DNA from: Leptolyngbyaceae cyanobacterium MAG.088
GTDB lineage: Bacteria > Cyanobacteriota > Cyanobacteriia > Phormidesmidales > Phormidesmidaceae
Assembly: GCA_019634055.1 (NCBI GenBank)
Contig: JAHQVZ010000048.1
Span: forward strand, 1-61,391
Reading direction: 5' to 3'
DNA: 61,391 nt
In this document: positions 37,369-46,185 of the stretch, piece after piece
Layout of the letters: each line of letters begins with the position of its first letter
Numbering within the stretch: the stretch's first letter is position 1
Made by a program: the position numbers and the translations under genes
The notes under the pieces: generated by a model
What the model was told of the DNA's origin: nothing
What the model saw: the letters and a program-made list of their open reading frames with translations, nothing else
The model's database searches: none

Positions 37369-37949
37369 TGATGCACTCTCAAAAAACAGAGCTGTACCAA
37401 CGTTTGCAAGACTATTCCCTCGATCAGCCTGGAGTACAGTTTTCGTTTAGTCAACGCCTAGCCCAAGAAAATTGTTGGTCATGGGCTTATACATGTCGAG
37501 TCATTGAGGAATATAAAAAGTTTGTCTTTTTAGCAGTGATTGCCCGGCATCCTGTCACTCCCTCAGATCAGGTAGATCAGGTCTGGCATTTACATCTCAC
37601 CTATACCCGATCTTACTGGCAAGACTTTTGTCCACACGTTTTGCAAACCCCCTTACACCATGACCCTACCCAAGGGGGTGTTACAGAACATGGGAAATTT
37701 GAGGACTGGTATACACGCACGTTAGCCAGTTACCAAAAACACTTTGGCCAAGCGCCCCCCCAAGACATCTGGCCCTTACCATCAGAACGCTTTGGCCAAG
37801 AGCTGGAATTTGTACGCATTAATCTGCAACGTAGTTGGCTTTTGCCCAAGCCGTTGATTATTCAGTATCTTAAGCACTACTGCCTACTGTTCTTTGGGCG
37901 ACAGACGCAGGAACGGTGCCAGCGTTCTATCACGTTCTTTTTGCCGTAG
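37368..37949 (+). CDS. GRDP-like protein (plant glycine-rich-domain-protein family)
   Basis: This 193-residue protein starts at ATG 37368 or 37371, preceded by GGAGGAGG (37357-37364). The family signature is SDQVDQVWHLHLTYTRSYW at about residues 70-90, then DPTQGG. The WHxH motif suggests metal or haem binding, which is unproved. It is coupled at both ends: TAATG with the DUF2207 gene before, and a 34-base overlap with the one after. The pairing with membrane DUF2207 proteins suggests a shared complex. Confidence 0.82.
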   Translation: MMHSQKTELYQRLQDYSLDQPGVQFSFSQRLAQENCWSWAYTCRVIEEYKKFVFLAVIARHPVTPSDQVDQVWHLHLTYTRSYWQDFCPHVLQTPLHHDPTQGGVTEHGKFEDWYTRTLASYQKHFGQAPPQDIWPLPSERFGQELEFVRINLQRSWLLPKPLIIQYLKHYCLLFFGRQTQERCQRSITFFLP

Positions 37950-38725
37950 CGATTTTAGTCTGGTTCAGTATGTTGGTACAAATGTCGAGTCTTGGTAGGT
38001 GGCCCCTGATGCTTGGTGTGGGATTGCTGTTGACCTTTGTTAGCAGCCCACAAGCATTAGCCAATGATCCACCTCATTGTGCTTCTATCCATTTGGATGT
38101 CACCTTAGAAGGCGATGGAGATTTATGGGTGACTGAAACTCAAACCTGTCTGGTTGAGGAAAAACACGCCAAAACACTCTATCGCTCTATCTCTTTTGAT
38201 CATGGTGGCATCTTACGGTCAGAAAGCACCAACCCTATCGAAAGTGAGCAGCATGAGGTGTCTGATATACAAACGATTGAGCGTAAGTATCGCATTGCTG
38301 GTGGACTTCAGCATCGAAATCAATATAGTCAACTCTATTTGCAGGATATATGGGCAGATAGTGAAATCCCCATCAACAAAGGAAGAATTACACTACAGTT
38401 ACCCGCCGCTTTAGCAAACCAAGTGAGCTACATTGAGGCAACTACTAACAGCAATAATGTTTATGTCACGAGTCAACAGCTTACACCAACCAAACTTCAA
38501 TTTGACCTTGCTGGGCCATTGCCACCTAATGAGTCTTGGGATGTTAGAGTAGTCTTTCCAGAGGCTGTTCTCAACCTTGGTATGCCAATCTGGCAACAGA
38601 TTATATTGGGAATTATGTTGATGATATTTTTTTTGCTCTATTTAATAGGGCTCTTATCCCCACTCCTGGCAATCGGTTTATTTATTTTTGTGGTGTCACG
38701 GATTTTTGTTGGCTCAACAAGATGA
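37916..38725 (+). CDS. Second DUF2207-like membrane protein, without zinc knuckles or tail
   Basis: Start GTG 37916 gives 269 residues; ATG 37970 is an alternative that keeps the signal region. It is a paralogue of the 36304 gene: IHLDVTLEGDGDLWVTETQ, RKYRIAGGLQ, INKGRITLQLP and NLG before a hydrophobic C-terminal end (about 225-262). The Cys pairs and Cys/Gly tail are absent. It overlaps the GRDP-like gene by 34 bases and the convergent GT39 gene by 44. Together the three genes look like one functional unit. Confidence 0.8.
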   Translation: MPAFYHVLFAVAILVWFSMLVQMSSLGRWPLMLGVGLLLTFVSSPQALANDPPHCASIHLDVTLEGDGDLWVTETQTCLVEEKHAKTLYRSISFDHGGILRSESTNPIESEQHEVSDIQTIERKYRIAGGLQHRNQYSQLYLQDIWADSEIPINKGRITLQLPAALANQVSYIEATTNSNNVYVTSQQLTPTKLQFDLAGPLPPNESWDVRVVFPEAVLNLGMPIWQQIILGIMLMIFFLLYLIGLLSPLLAIGLFIFVVSRIFVGSTR

Positions 38726-40199
38726 CCTTAGACCCTTGCTCATAGTCAAACTTTTTTTTCAGGTTATAGCGAGCTTTAATCTGTTGCTCAAATTGTGGAT
38801 AGTCTTTTTCCTTTACCTTTATGACTAACCATAGGCGGGAAGAAATATCTGGGAAATTATCTAACCACTGCTCTATATCAGCCTCACTGTCCACGCCGCG
38901 AGTTTTGTTTTCATAGACCCTGGTCTCACCCAGAGAGTAATGGTTAAGAACTACTTTTTGGGCAAATAGACCCCACACAACTACATCCGCGGGTTGTTTA
39001 TATTGCTCAATAGTTTCGGTGATAAATTTGTAGTCAGGCCGATCTTGGACACTGTAATAACGAACTAATCCACCACCGGCTGCGATTAGATACACTAAAG
39101 CCAATATCACTGCCGCTATCCGCCATTGTCGCCATAATCGGCTTAGCCCGGCTGCTATAACTAAAAATAAATAAGGACTTATAAACAGTAGATAGCGATT
39201 CACCCAGATCGGTATAGAAATAAAGGAATAGGCCAGAATGGGAACCAGTGGCAGCATAAACCAGGCTGCTGCCCATAAAACCCCTGGGGTTTTGTGTTTT
39301 TGGACGAGGGCTGCCCCCATCACCCCTGCCAGCAAGAGGGTAACGACTTTATAGAATCCAGATGAGATCGCACTGGCTTGTATGGCAAATGGCCACACTG
39401 TCCAAAATTTGAGCGTACGCACAAGATTAGCCAATTCGGGCGGGTTGCGCCCAGGGTGATGGGCGGCATAGGCAGAGTCTGGCGCGGTCGCCTGAACGAC
39501 TGATAAAACAAAGGGCGACCACAATAAAATAATCAAGCCTAGCCCAATCCCAAATCGGATGAGGGCTGACCGACGCTGCCGAAAATGTAAGCCATATATG
39601 ATCACATCTGGCAGTAACAACGTCAGGTTGAGCGGCACAGCTAACAGCGCTAACACCCGAAAGAAACACCAGCCTGCCAGGGAGATATGGGTAGGGCCTT
39701 TCGCCTTTTCGTCAGTCAGGGCATTGGCCAAGCAGAGCGTGCCGGCTAATCCCATGCAGGTGCATAACACATACATTCTGACTTCTTGAGCGTGGTTGAG
39801 AAAGAGAGGCGAAAGAGTCAGTAAGGTGGCCGCAATTATTCCTTCTGTTTCCCCTAATAGACGACGACCTAATCGGTAGAGAAGAAAGGTAGTTGCGATC
39901 GCAAACACAACAGATAAGCTACGCAACCAGGCATCACTCTCACCAAAATATAGCCATACTTTGAGTAAGACAAAGTAGAGTGGTCTTACACGCACTTTCC
40001 AGAGAGGTCCTTGAGCGTTCTCAACACTTGTCAGTTCATCAATCCAAAGACCTTCAGCATCGATTCGATAAAAACTTAACGCTGTTGCGAGAACCATTAC
40101 CAAGGTAATGGGTAACCATGGGTAACGATTCACCCTACTCTTGTTGAGGGTTTGAGCAGGTAAGCTTACCTGATTAAGATTTATAGGATTGATGCTCAC
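38682..40199 (-). CDS. GT39-type membrane glycosyltransferase
   Basis: This 505-residue protein has about ten hydrophobic helices. The first exported loop carries LWIDELTSVEN, the acidic catalytic loop of the GT39/ArnT/PMT fold. It should use a polyprenyl-phosphate sugar made by the GT2 upstream (40365-41387) to modify a glycan or protein outside the membrane. Its tail overlaps the convergent DUF2207-like gene by 44 bases. It is the last gene of the minus-strand glycan cluster. Confidence 0.9.
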   Translation of the reverse strand: MSINPINLNQVSLPAQTLNKSRVNRYPWLPITLVMVLATALSFYRIDAEGLWIDELTSVENAQGPLWKVRVRPLYFVLLKVWLYFGESDAWLRSLSVVFAIATTFLLYRLGRRLLGETEGIIAATLLTLSPLFLNHAQEVRMYVLCTCMGLAGTLCLANALTDEKAKGPTHISLAGWCFFRVLALLAVPLNLTLLLPDVIIYGLHFRQRRSALIRFGIGLGLIILLWSPFVLSVVQATAPDSAYAAHHPGRNPPELANLVRTLKFWTVWPFAIQASAISSGFYKVVTLLLAGVMGAALVQKHKTPGVLWAAAWFMLPLVPILAYSFISIPIWVNRYLLFISPYLFLVIAAGLSRLWRQWRIAAVILALVYLIAAGGGLVRYYSVQDRPDYKFITETIEQYKQPADVVVWGLFAQKVVLNHYSLGETRVYENKTRGVDSEADIEQWLDNFPDISSRLWLVIKVKEKDYPQFEQQIKARYNLKKKFDYEQGSKVILLSQQKSVTPQK

Positions 40200-40213
40200 A
40201 GCAGTCTTAAAAA

Positions 40214-40417
40214 TTAATTATTCAGTGAAACCAAAAAACTGGGCACAGCCTCTAAGGACTGATGATTAAATAAATTCCAAGGTAGCCGGACTGCGACTCC
40301 GCTTAGTCCTCTATGGCTAGTTATAAAAACTATGGATTTTATTGATTTCTCTTTCCTCAGCGGATCAAAAGCCAACTCTTTCCCTAACTCGATAAATCGG
40401 TTTGTTTTGTGATTCAT
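40214..40417 (-). CDS. Doubtful small protein overlapping the GT2 gene, 67 residues
   Basis: ATG 40417 lies inside the end of the GT2 gene in another frame. A good ribosome site, GAGGA, lies 6-7 bases upstream. The frame fills the 165-base space before GT39. The sequence is polar and basic at first, then mixed, with no motif. It might be real by coupling or might be chance. Confidence 0.3.
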   Translation of the reverse strand: MNHKTNRFIELGKELAFDPLRKEKSIKSIVFITSHRGLSGVAVRLPWNLFNHQSLEAVPSFLVSLNN

Positions 40418-41387
40418 GATAAGTCCTCATCAATAACTCAGCCAATAGACCAAAACAGAACAACTGAATGCCTGCTAAAAATAAAACAACGGCTAGCATT
40501 AGTAACGGTCGTCCACCGATGGGCTGTTGCAATAGTATTCTCAATACAAACAGATATATTCCTAACAATGAACCAGCTACTAAAGACACCATGCCTAAAA
40601 CACCAAAAACATGCATAGGACGAGTTAAAAATGTCTTCATAAAGGCCACTGTCATCAAATCCATCATGACCCGAAAGGTTCTACCCAACCCATATTTACT
40701 CTGGCCATAGCGACGCGGATGATGACGTACGGGTAGTTCAGTAATCCTGGCACCTTCAATAAATGCTAACGCCGGTAAAAAACGGTGAAGTTCACCGTAT
40801 AAATTCATATCAGCGACCAACTCAGCCCGATAGGCTTTGAGAGAGCAGCCATAATCGTGAAGACGTACATCTGTGACTTTGGCAATCAATTTATTGGCAA
40901 TCTTGGAAGGTAGAAGCCTTGTTAAAGCAGCGTCCTGTCGCTGTTTTCTCCAACCACTGACCAAGTCATATCCCTCTAACAATTTTTCCAGCAGAACAGG
41001 AATATCCCTGGGATCATTTTGTAAATCTCCGTCTAACGTCACAATGACTTTGCCTTGAGCATTAGCGAATCCTGCAGCCATAGCCGCTGTTTGTCCATAA
41101 TTGCGACGGAAGATAATTGCCCGCAGCGCCTTACAGGTCTGGGAGAGCTCTCTTAATCGCTGTGTCGACCCATCTTTAGAACCATCATCAATACAAATGA
41201 TTTCATAGCTATAGGTCTCTTGATCTAACACCGCAGAGACTTGATCAATCAGTGCAGGTAGATTTTCAAATTCGTTATAAATTGGGATCACTACAGACAG
41301 ATAAACTGTTGTATCAGAGGCAACAGACTGATCAGATGGCAACGTGTCTGAGAGAGCGTTTTGATGGTAGGAAAGTGAAGAGACCAT
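40365..41387 (-). CDS. GT2 polyprenyl-phosphate glycosyltransferase (DPM1/ArnC-like)
   Basis: This 340-residue protein has a GT-A fold with VVIPIYNEFENLP, IDDGSKDGS, the metal site TLDGDLQNDP and GWRKQRQDA. Two C-terminal hydrophobic helices follow at about 262-325. This is the type that transfers a sugar from a nucleotide donor to a polyprenyl phosphate on the cytosolic face. Its likely partner is the GT39 enzyme immediately downstream. The N-terminal 25 residues are a Ser/Thr-rich extension. Confidence 0.93.
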   Translation of the reverse strand: MVSSLSYHQNALSDTLPSDQSVASDTTVYLSVVIPIYNEFENLPALIDQVSAVLDQETYSYEIICIDDGSKDGSTQRLRELSQTCKALRAIIFRRNYGQTAAMAAGFANAQGKVIVTLDGDLQNDPRDIPVLLEKLLEGYDLVSGWRKQRQDAALTRLLPSKIANKLIAKVTDVRLHDYGCSLKAYRAELVADMNLYGELHRFLPALAFIEGARITELPVRHHPRRYGQSKYGLGRTFRVMMDLMTVAFMKTFLTRPMHVFGVLGMVSLVAGSLLGIYLFVLRILLQQPIGGRPLLMLAVVLFLAGIQLFCFGLLAELLMRTYHESQNKPIYRVRERVGF

Positions 41388-41710
41388 ATTGCGTACACCC
41401 CAAAATCAGTGAATGATGTTAGCTTGCGCCTTAAACGAGTCAATGGAGAATCCTAACAAAAAAGGGATAGGCTCAATCCCATACCAACGAGACAAAAATG
41501 AAAAAGCCAAAGGCCTATAATTTCATATAAATGTCGGTTAAATACTTATTCCACTAGGTATCAATTCGGACTCTTACAAGAATCAGAATATTGTTAGAAA
41601 TTCTTGAACGTTCTGTTTACAGAATATCTATTGGTTTGGGTATATCCATCAAAAAGCATGTATACTTTACCGAATCTTTATGGTTTGTAAGAGGCTCGTA
41701 GTATTACCTT
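41388..41710. other. Intergenic gap of 323 bases, AT-rich
   Basis: It lies between the flippase gene and the GT2 gene, both on the minus strand. It should hold the GT2 promoter and the end of the upstream transcript, and no frame longer than a few dozen codons. I see no stable hairpin or repeat. Confidence 0.4.
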
Positions 41711-43228
41711 CTATCGTTTACTGAAGCCTAGTTTTTGGAGCGTTTGGTCAATCATCTGACGATCATTGCGTTCCAAGCCTAAGGTAATTAATGACATGGT
41801 ATAAGTTATAAAAACTACACAGATGCTACAGGTTGCCTTTAGGAAAACAGGAAGGTGAGAGACCCCATAGCTGTTCATGCCAAAACCAGCTAAACAGGCC
41901 ATAGAGCCTGCGACAACCACCTTAAGGTATCCCCACTGAAACCCATGCACCTTTAAAACACAATAAACTTGAATAATGCGTAATAAATTTACACCCAATA
42001 TGCTGATGCCTGTGGCAATAGCGGCTCCCGTCAGACCCCATCGAGGAATCATCAACAGATTAAGTCCAATATTGGTTGCAGCCAGAACGATATCGCCCAT
42101 AAGTTTTAGATATTGATGGCCAGACATCGCTAAAATATGCATCGAAAAACCACCAGGTCCTGCCCTAGCAAGTTGTCCAGCCGCTAGGATGATCAAAGGA
42201 ATCCATCCAATGCCAAATTCTTGTCCAAATACTTTCAGCAGATCCTCACCCGTCACAACCACAATTAGAAAGAGGGGTAACGTTAGGGAAAAGCTCCACC
42301 GAGCAGCTACGCGAAAAAGCTTGTTTAACTCATCTAGCTGGTCATTATTGTAAAAGTTAGCAATCATGGGAGTGAAAATGGTGACTAACGAGCGTGTGAA
42401 CAACGTCATTAGCAATGCTGTCTGGGAAGCGGCTCGATAAATGCCCACGTCTGTGGGGGGGCGAAAATATCCCAACATTAAGATGTCTGTCCAAAGCATA
42501 ATCAGCCATAGAAAACTTCCCAAAGATAGGGGGATAGACAGAGCGAGTAGCTGTTTACTTTCAAAAATAGGCTGTGGTTGCCGCTTAAAGAGGTCAGGAT
42601 AAAGTTTCTGCAGCACAATGACCGTAGCCATTAGTGCAATCATCAGTGCCAGTCCCCAAGCACTGGCAGCTCCCCAAAGACCCCAGCCCAAATACAAGAA
42701 AATAACTGCTAGCAGCAGATTTAAAAATGGGAGAAGAATTTCCCAAATGAGAACTTTGTACGTGGCTGTTTGAAATCCCGTTGTTGCAAATATACCTGCC
42801 ATCATACTGGCACCAAAGGGAAGTGCTAGGGCAAATGTTTGCAATACGGAAATGAGTTCAGGCTGCTGGAATAAAACCTGCGCAACGGGCTTAGAGATGA
42901 AAAATAGGACTGCACCCACAATTAGCCCACTGATAAAGGGTAAACCGAGTGTCTGCAGTAACACTCCTTTCAGTCGTCTTTGATCGTGATTGCTATGATG
43001 GATTGAAACATAGCGAATTGCGCCTGTTTCTAAACCCATCCTAGGGAACAATTCTGCCAATTGATAAATAATGATTCCTAGGGTATACAGGCCAAAAAAC
43101 TCTGCCCCCATCAGCCATGCGAGAATAACCTGGGTCAGATACTTGAGCCCGGTACTAATCACTTGCCCCAGGAAGGATAACCCAGCGCCCTTGATCAGTT
43201 TATTGAAAGTGGCATTCAGCTGAGTCAA
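41711..43228 (-). CDS. Polysaccharide flippase (Wzx-like, MOP superfamily)
   Basis: This 505-residue protein has about 14 hydrophobic helices. It starts INKLIKGAGLSFLGQV-like, as lipid-linked oligosaccharide flippases do, with later segments such as LLMTLFTRSLVTIFTPMIAN. It should move polyprenyl-linked glycan units across the inner membrane. It lies 25 bases downstream of the sulfotransferase gene, in a run of minus-strand glycan genes. Confidence 0.9.
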   Translation of the reverse strand: MTQLNATFNKLIKGAGLSFLGQVISTGLKYLTQVILAWLMGAEFFGLYTLGIIIYQLAELFPRMGLETGAIRYVSIHHSNHDQRRLKGVLLQTLGLPFISGLIVGAVLFFISKPVAQVLFQQPELISVLQTFALALPFGASMMAGIFATTGFQTATYKVLIWEILLPFLNLLLAVIFLYLGWGLWGAASAWGLALMIALMATVIVLQKLYPDLFKRQPQPIFESKQLLALSIPLSLGSFLWLIMLWTDILMLGYFRPPTDVGIYRAASQTALLMTLFTRSLVTIFTPMIANFYNNDQLDELNKLFRVAARWSFSLTLPLFLIVVVTGEDLLKVFGQEFGIGWIPLIILAAGQLARAGPGGFSMHILAMSGHQYLKLMGDIVLAATNIGLNLLMIPRWGLTGAAIATGISILGVNLLRIIQVYCVLKVHGFQWGYLKVVVAGSMACLAGFGMNSYGVSHLPVFLKATCSICVVFITYTMSLITLGLERNDRQMIDQTLQKLGFSKR

Positions 43229-43253
43229 TCCTAATCTCCTTGGTCGTCGAGGG

Positions 43254-44297
43254 TTATAGACCTAATCTGAGACGTGCATAAATCTTAAGTCGGCGCAAAC
43301 CGTCAATATGTCCTTTTGAATTTTGCATCATTGCCAAAAATTTGCGTGGTGGATGTTCTAGCCAGCGAAAGCGTAATATGTCTAGATTGGATACGTTTGC
43401 CTGGCGTAATTGTCGGGGATAGCCATATTTTTGAAGGGTAGGACCAGCTACAGATTCAAATATATTTAGCTGTTGTGCTGACATGTCCAGACGCCACTTG
43501 CCGATGTTACTGACCATGGGTGGTCTAGAGAGATTATTTTGATTACTGCGATCGGTAGGATAGGCGGTACCTGTTTTATAAAATGCCAACATTTCAGGTG
43601 CAAACTCTTCATGTAGAAACGTACAAATCTCACGCATCGTTTGTTCTGGAGCTTGCAGTAATTGTTCGTATCTAACCTCTAAAAAAGACTTGTCCCCCAG
43701 TTTTGATTTGAGACGTTCTGCTGTTTCGAGGTGGTGTACCCATTGTTGGGCCAGAGGATACATATGTTTTGGCCCAAAGCGTGCTTTTTTCCAGGAAAGG
43801 GCTACATCTCGGCCATCGCGGACAATGTGTAAAACTTGCATGTTAGGAAACGCAGCTAAAATTTCACGCCAATAAAAGAGATGAGCTGGTGTTTTTTCCC
43901 CCCAACGTTGTTTACCTTGAGAATAGGTCCAGGCTCGTAAAATGCCATCGATAATATCGTGGAACTCATAGCTGGAAATAGTGGTGAGTATATCCTGTCG
44001 ACTGAGGCGAGGGGTCCAGTCACGCATGACTTCGGTTGCTAAAATATCATCTATCAAACGCTCATGGTTGCTGGGGCGATTCAAATCTCCGTAGTACTTT
44101 AGCCAGGGATAAAATGTGTTGTAAAGATGGGACTCAAATGGGATGGCAATTCTGGGATGACTGCCGATTAGACGACTCAGTAATGAGGTGCCTGAGCGAG
44201 GACAGCCAAAGATGAAAATGGGGGGCTCGACAGTCTTTTGGACTGAGGTCGAAAGAGTCGCGTATTGATTGTTAATGCTTTGAGGGTTAGTAGTCAT
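43254..44297 (-). CDS. PAPS-dependent sulfotransferase family protein
   Basis: This 347-residue protein has the 5'-phosphosulfate loop FGCPRSGTSLLSRL (about 30-43) and the 3'-phosphate strand HIVRDGRDVALSW, the two PAPS-binding motifs of the Sulfotransfer family. No membrane helix is seen. Adjacent to an acyltransferase and flippase, it probably sulfates a polysaccharide repeat unit or a lipid-linked sugar. The exact acceptor cannot be told. Its start touches the stop of the 44298-45056 gene, so the two are co-translated. Confidence 0.92.
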   Translation of the reverse strand: MTTNPQSINNQYATLSTSVQKTVEPPIFIFGCPRSGTSLLSRLIGSHPRIAIPFESHLYNTFYPWLKYYGDLNRPSNHERLIDDILATEVMRDWTPRLSRQDILTTISSYEFHDIIDGILRAWTYSQGKQRWGEKTPAHLFYWREILAAFPNMQVLHIVRDGRDVALSWKKARFGPKHMYPLAQQWVHHLETAERLKSKLGDKSFLEVRYEQLLQAPEQTMREICTFLHEEFAPEMLAFYKTGTAYPTDRSNQNNLSRPPMVSNIGKWRLDMSAQQLNIFESVAGPTLQKYGYPRQLRQANVSNLDILRFRWLEHPPRKFLAMMQNSKGHIDGLRRLKIYARLRLGL

Positions 44298-45056
44298 TTA
44301 GCCCTGACGTTGACGAACAACTTTAGCCGGTACCCCAATGGCTACTGTGTAATCCGGTAGGTTTTTAGTGACAATGGCCCCCGCGCCAATAATACAGCCG
44401 TTGCCAATTTGAATGCCATCTAGAACCGTGGCTCCTGCGCCTAACCACACATCATCGCCAATGGTCACAGTCCCTTTGGTGTATACCCCTTGCTGCATCA
44501 TGGGCAAATCTAACCGCTCTGTGATGTAGCGTCCTCCACCAATATAGCAATTGCCAGCAATCAAAACAGATTTGCCAATGGTAATGCCACCACTAGACGA
44601 AATAATTGTGTTGCAGCCAATATCTGTATGGTTGCCAATGGTGATGGCAGCGGTTTTGTTTTGAATCACACAGTTGCGAGAAACAATCACATGATCGCCT
44701 AGAGTAATGCCTGCTTCTGTACCGCTAGCATCTAGCAATCCATAGTCGTCAATGGCCACACCTGTGCCAAGGGTAATACGACTAGGGCAGCGGAGGGTGA
44801 TCCCTTTACCCAAAATAGGCCCTGAACCCGTCTCTCTGAATAGGATTGGGTAAAGTTTTTTTCTGAGCAAATATCCGATGGCCCCTGGTATATCACCCAG
44901 GAAGACTATCAGAATTTCATAGAGGGCGAAGGCCCAAAATTTTGTATTGCCGATTACCTTGGTTTGGTACTTGGCAAGCGCTGAACTATCCCCTTGATTA
45001 AGTTGTTCACTCAAGGGTGTTTTTTGAATAAGTTGTTTATCAGGGGAAGAAATCAT
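44298..45056 (-). CDS. Left-handed beta-helix (hexapeptide) acyltransferase
   Basis: This 252-residue protein has many hexapeptide turns ([LIV]-G-x4), for example ITLGDHVIVSRNC, ITIGNHTDIGCN and VTIGDDVWLGAGA, ending with the usual IGAGAIVTKNLPDYTVAIG. A short hydrophobic segment at about 45-62 may attach it to the membrane. It should acetylate a sugar of the glycan made by this cluster. There is no gap before the sulfotransferase gene. Confidence 0.92.
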   Translation of the reverse strand: MISSPDKQLIQKTPLSEQLNQGDSSALAKYQTKVIGNTKFWAFALYEILIVFLGDIPGAIGYLLRKKLYPILFRETGSGPILGKGITLRCPSRITLGTGVAIDDYGLLDASGTEAGITLGDHVIVSRNCVIQNKTAAITIGNHTDIGCNTIISSSGGITIGKSVLIAGNCYIGGGRYITERLDLPMMQQGVYTKGTVTIGDDVWLGAGATVLDGIQIGNGCIIGAGAIVTKNLPDYTVAIGVPAKVVRQRQG

Positions 45057-45090
45057 AACCGCCTACGAGCAAAACGACCAACTAATAAAC

Positions 45091-46134
45091 CTATGCTCTT
45101 TGTTTAGAGTTCCGACGGGTTAGCCAGCCGTTATCCAGGTACCATTGGGCCAACTCAACTAATCCTTCTTTATCTTGGTGAGTGGGTACAAAATTCAAGA
45201 GGGTTTGCATTTTACTCGTATTAAACGAGCGATCTTTGGTATAAAACGCTAATCTTCTTCTGTAAATGGGAGGCTCAATGTCTAGGGGGCGAAAAATTAA
45301 CTCACATAAATCACCCAATGCAAATAAAGGAGCCGCAGGCAAACGAATAAACCGGGTAGACACTCGATAATAATCGCTAATGAGCTTGACCATGTCTCGG
45401 AAGGTAATGGCCTGCTGACTGCCACAAATAAATACTTCACCAATGGCCTGAGGCTGACTAGCCGTGTGGATAAAAAAGTCAGTGAGATCGTCAACGTGGA
45501 TAAAGTGGAGTAAATTACTACCATTGCCAATGGCAGGCACCCAGCCTTTCATGGCCATCTTATAAATTTTGAGTAATCGTTTTTCTCCGGGACCATAAAT
45601 GCCTGCAGGCCGCACTACTGTGACCGGTAATCCTGTTTGTTGGCCAAAGTCTTTAATCCAAACCTCGCCGTCTAGTTTGGTGGCTTGATAGATATCTCCT
45701 GGTTTAAGTGGACAGGTCTCGTCACCAGGTGGTTCTTCAACATGACCATGAACACCAATGGTAGATACATGGACAAAGCGATGGAAATTTGGCTGTTCTA
45801 AGGCTGCTTTAGCCAGCAGTTTTGTGCTCACAACATGGACATTGTGATACCCACTATCTGGTGATTTTGCTTCTCTGAAGGGGGTCACCATATGAAAAAT
45901 ATAATTGACGCCTTGGGTAGCTGCTGCTATCAGGTCTGGGTCAAAAACGTCTCCTTGAAACCATTCAATCGGTAAATCTTCAAAGGGTTTGAGATTAGAT
46001 GTTTTACGGGCAATAGCCACCACCTCCACCCCTTGTTTGAGTAGTTTTTTTACCAGATGTGAGCCGGTAAATCCGGTCGCTCCTGTAATCAGGGCTCGAC
46101 TTCCGGCAGGTAATGCATATTTGGAGGTGTCCAT
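45091..46134 (-). CDS. NAD-dependent sugar epimerase/dehydratase (extended SDR)
   Basis: This 347-residue protein has the Rossmann motif TGATGFTG (17-24), the catalytic Y-x3-K in IYQATKLDGE, and VVRPAGIYGPGEKR. It belongs to the broad epimerase family that also holds 3-beta-hydroxysteroid-like enzymes, so the substrate is not certain; a nucleotide sugar is likely in this context. It lies between the acyltransferase and the hydrolase-methyltransferase gene. Confidence 0.9.
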   Translation of the reverse strand: MDTSKYALPAGSRALITGATGFTGSHLVKKLLKQGVEVVAIARKTSNLKPFEDLPIEWFQGDVFDPDLIAAATQGVNYIFHMVTPFREAKSPDSGYHNVHVVSTKLLAKAALEQPNFHRFVHVSTIGVHGHVEEPPGDETCPLKPGDIYQATKLDGEVWIKDFGQQTGLPVTVVRPAGIYGPGEKRLLKIYKMAMKGWVPAIGNGSNLLHFIHVDDLTDFFIHTASQPQAIGEVFICGSQQAITFRDMVKLISDYYRVSTRFIRLPAAPLFALGDLCELIFRPLDIEPPIYRRRLAFYTKDRSFNTSKMQTLLNFVPTHQDKEGLVELAQWYLDNGWLTRRNSKQRA

Positions 46135-46185
46135 AGATTGTTTACTTAGTAAGTTTAATGGGCAAGTATTCGAGATTTTGACGCG

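Noticed and set aside
37265-37450. Ala/Val-rich open frame over the DUF2207 tail
   Set aside because: It is the other frame of the GGC/GGT repeats coding the Cys/Gly tail.
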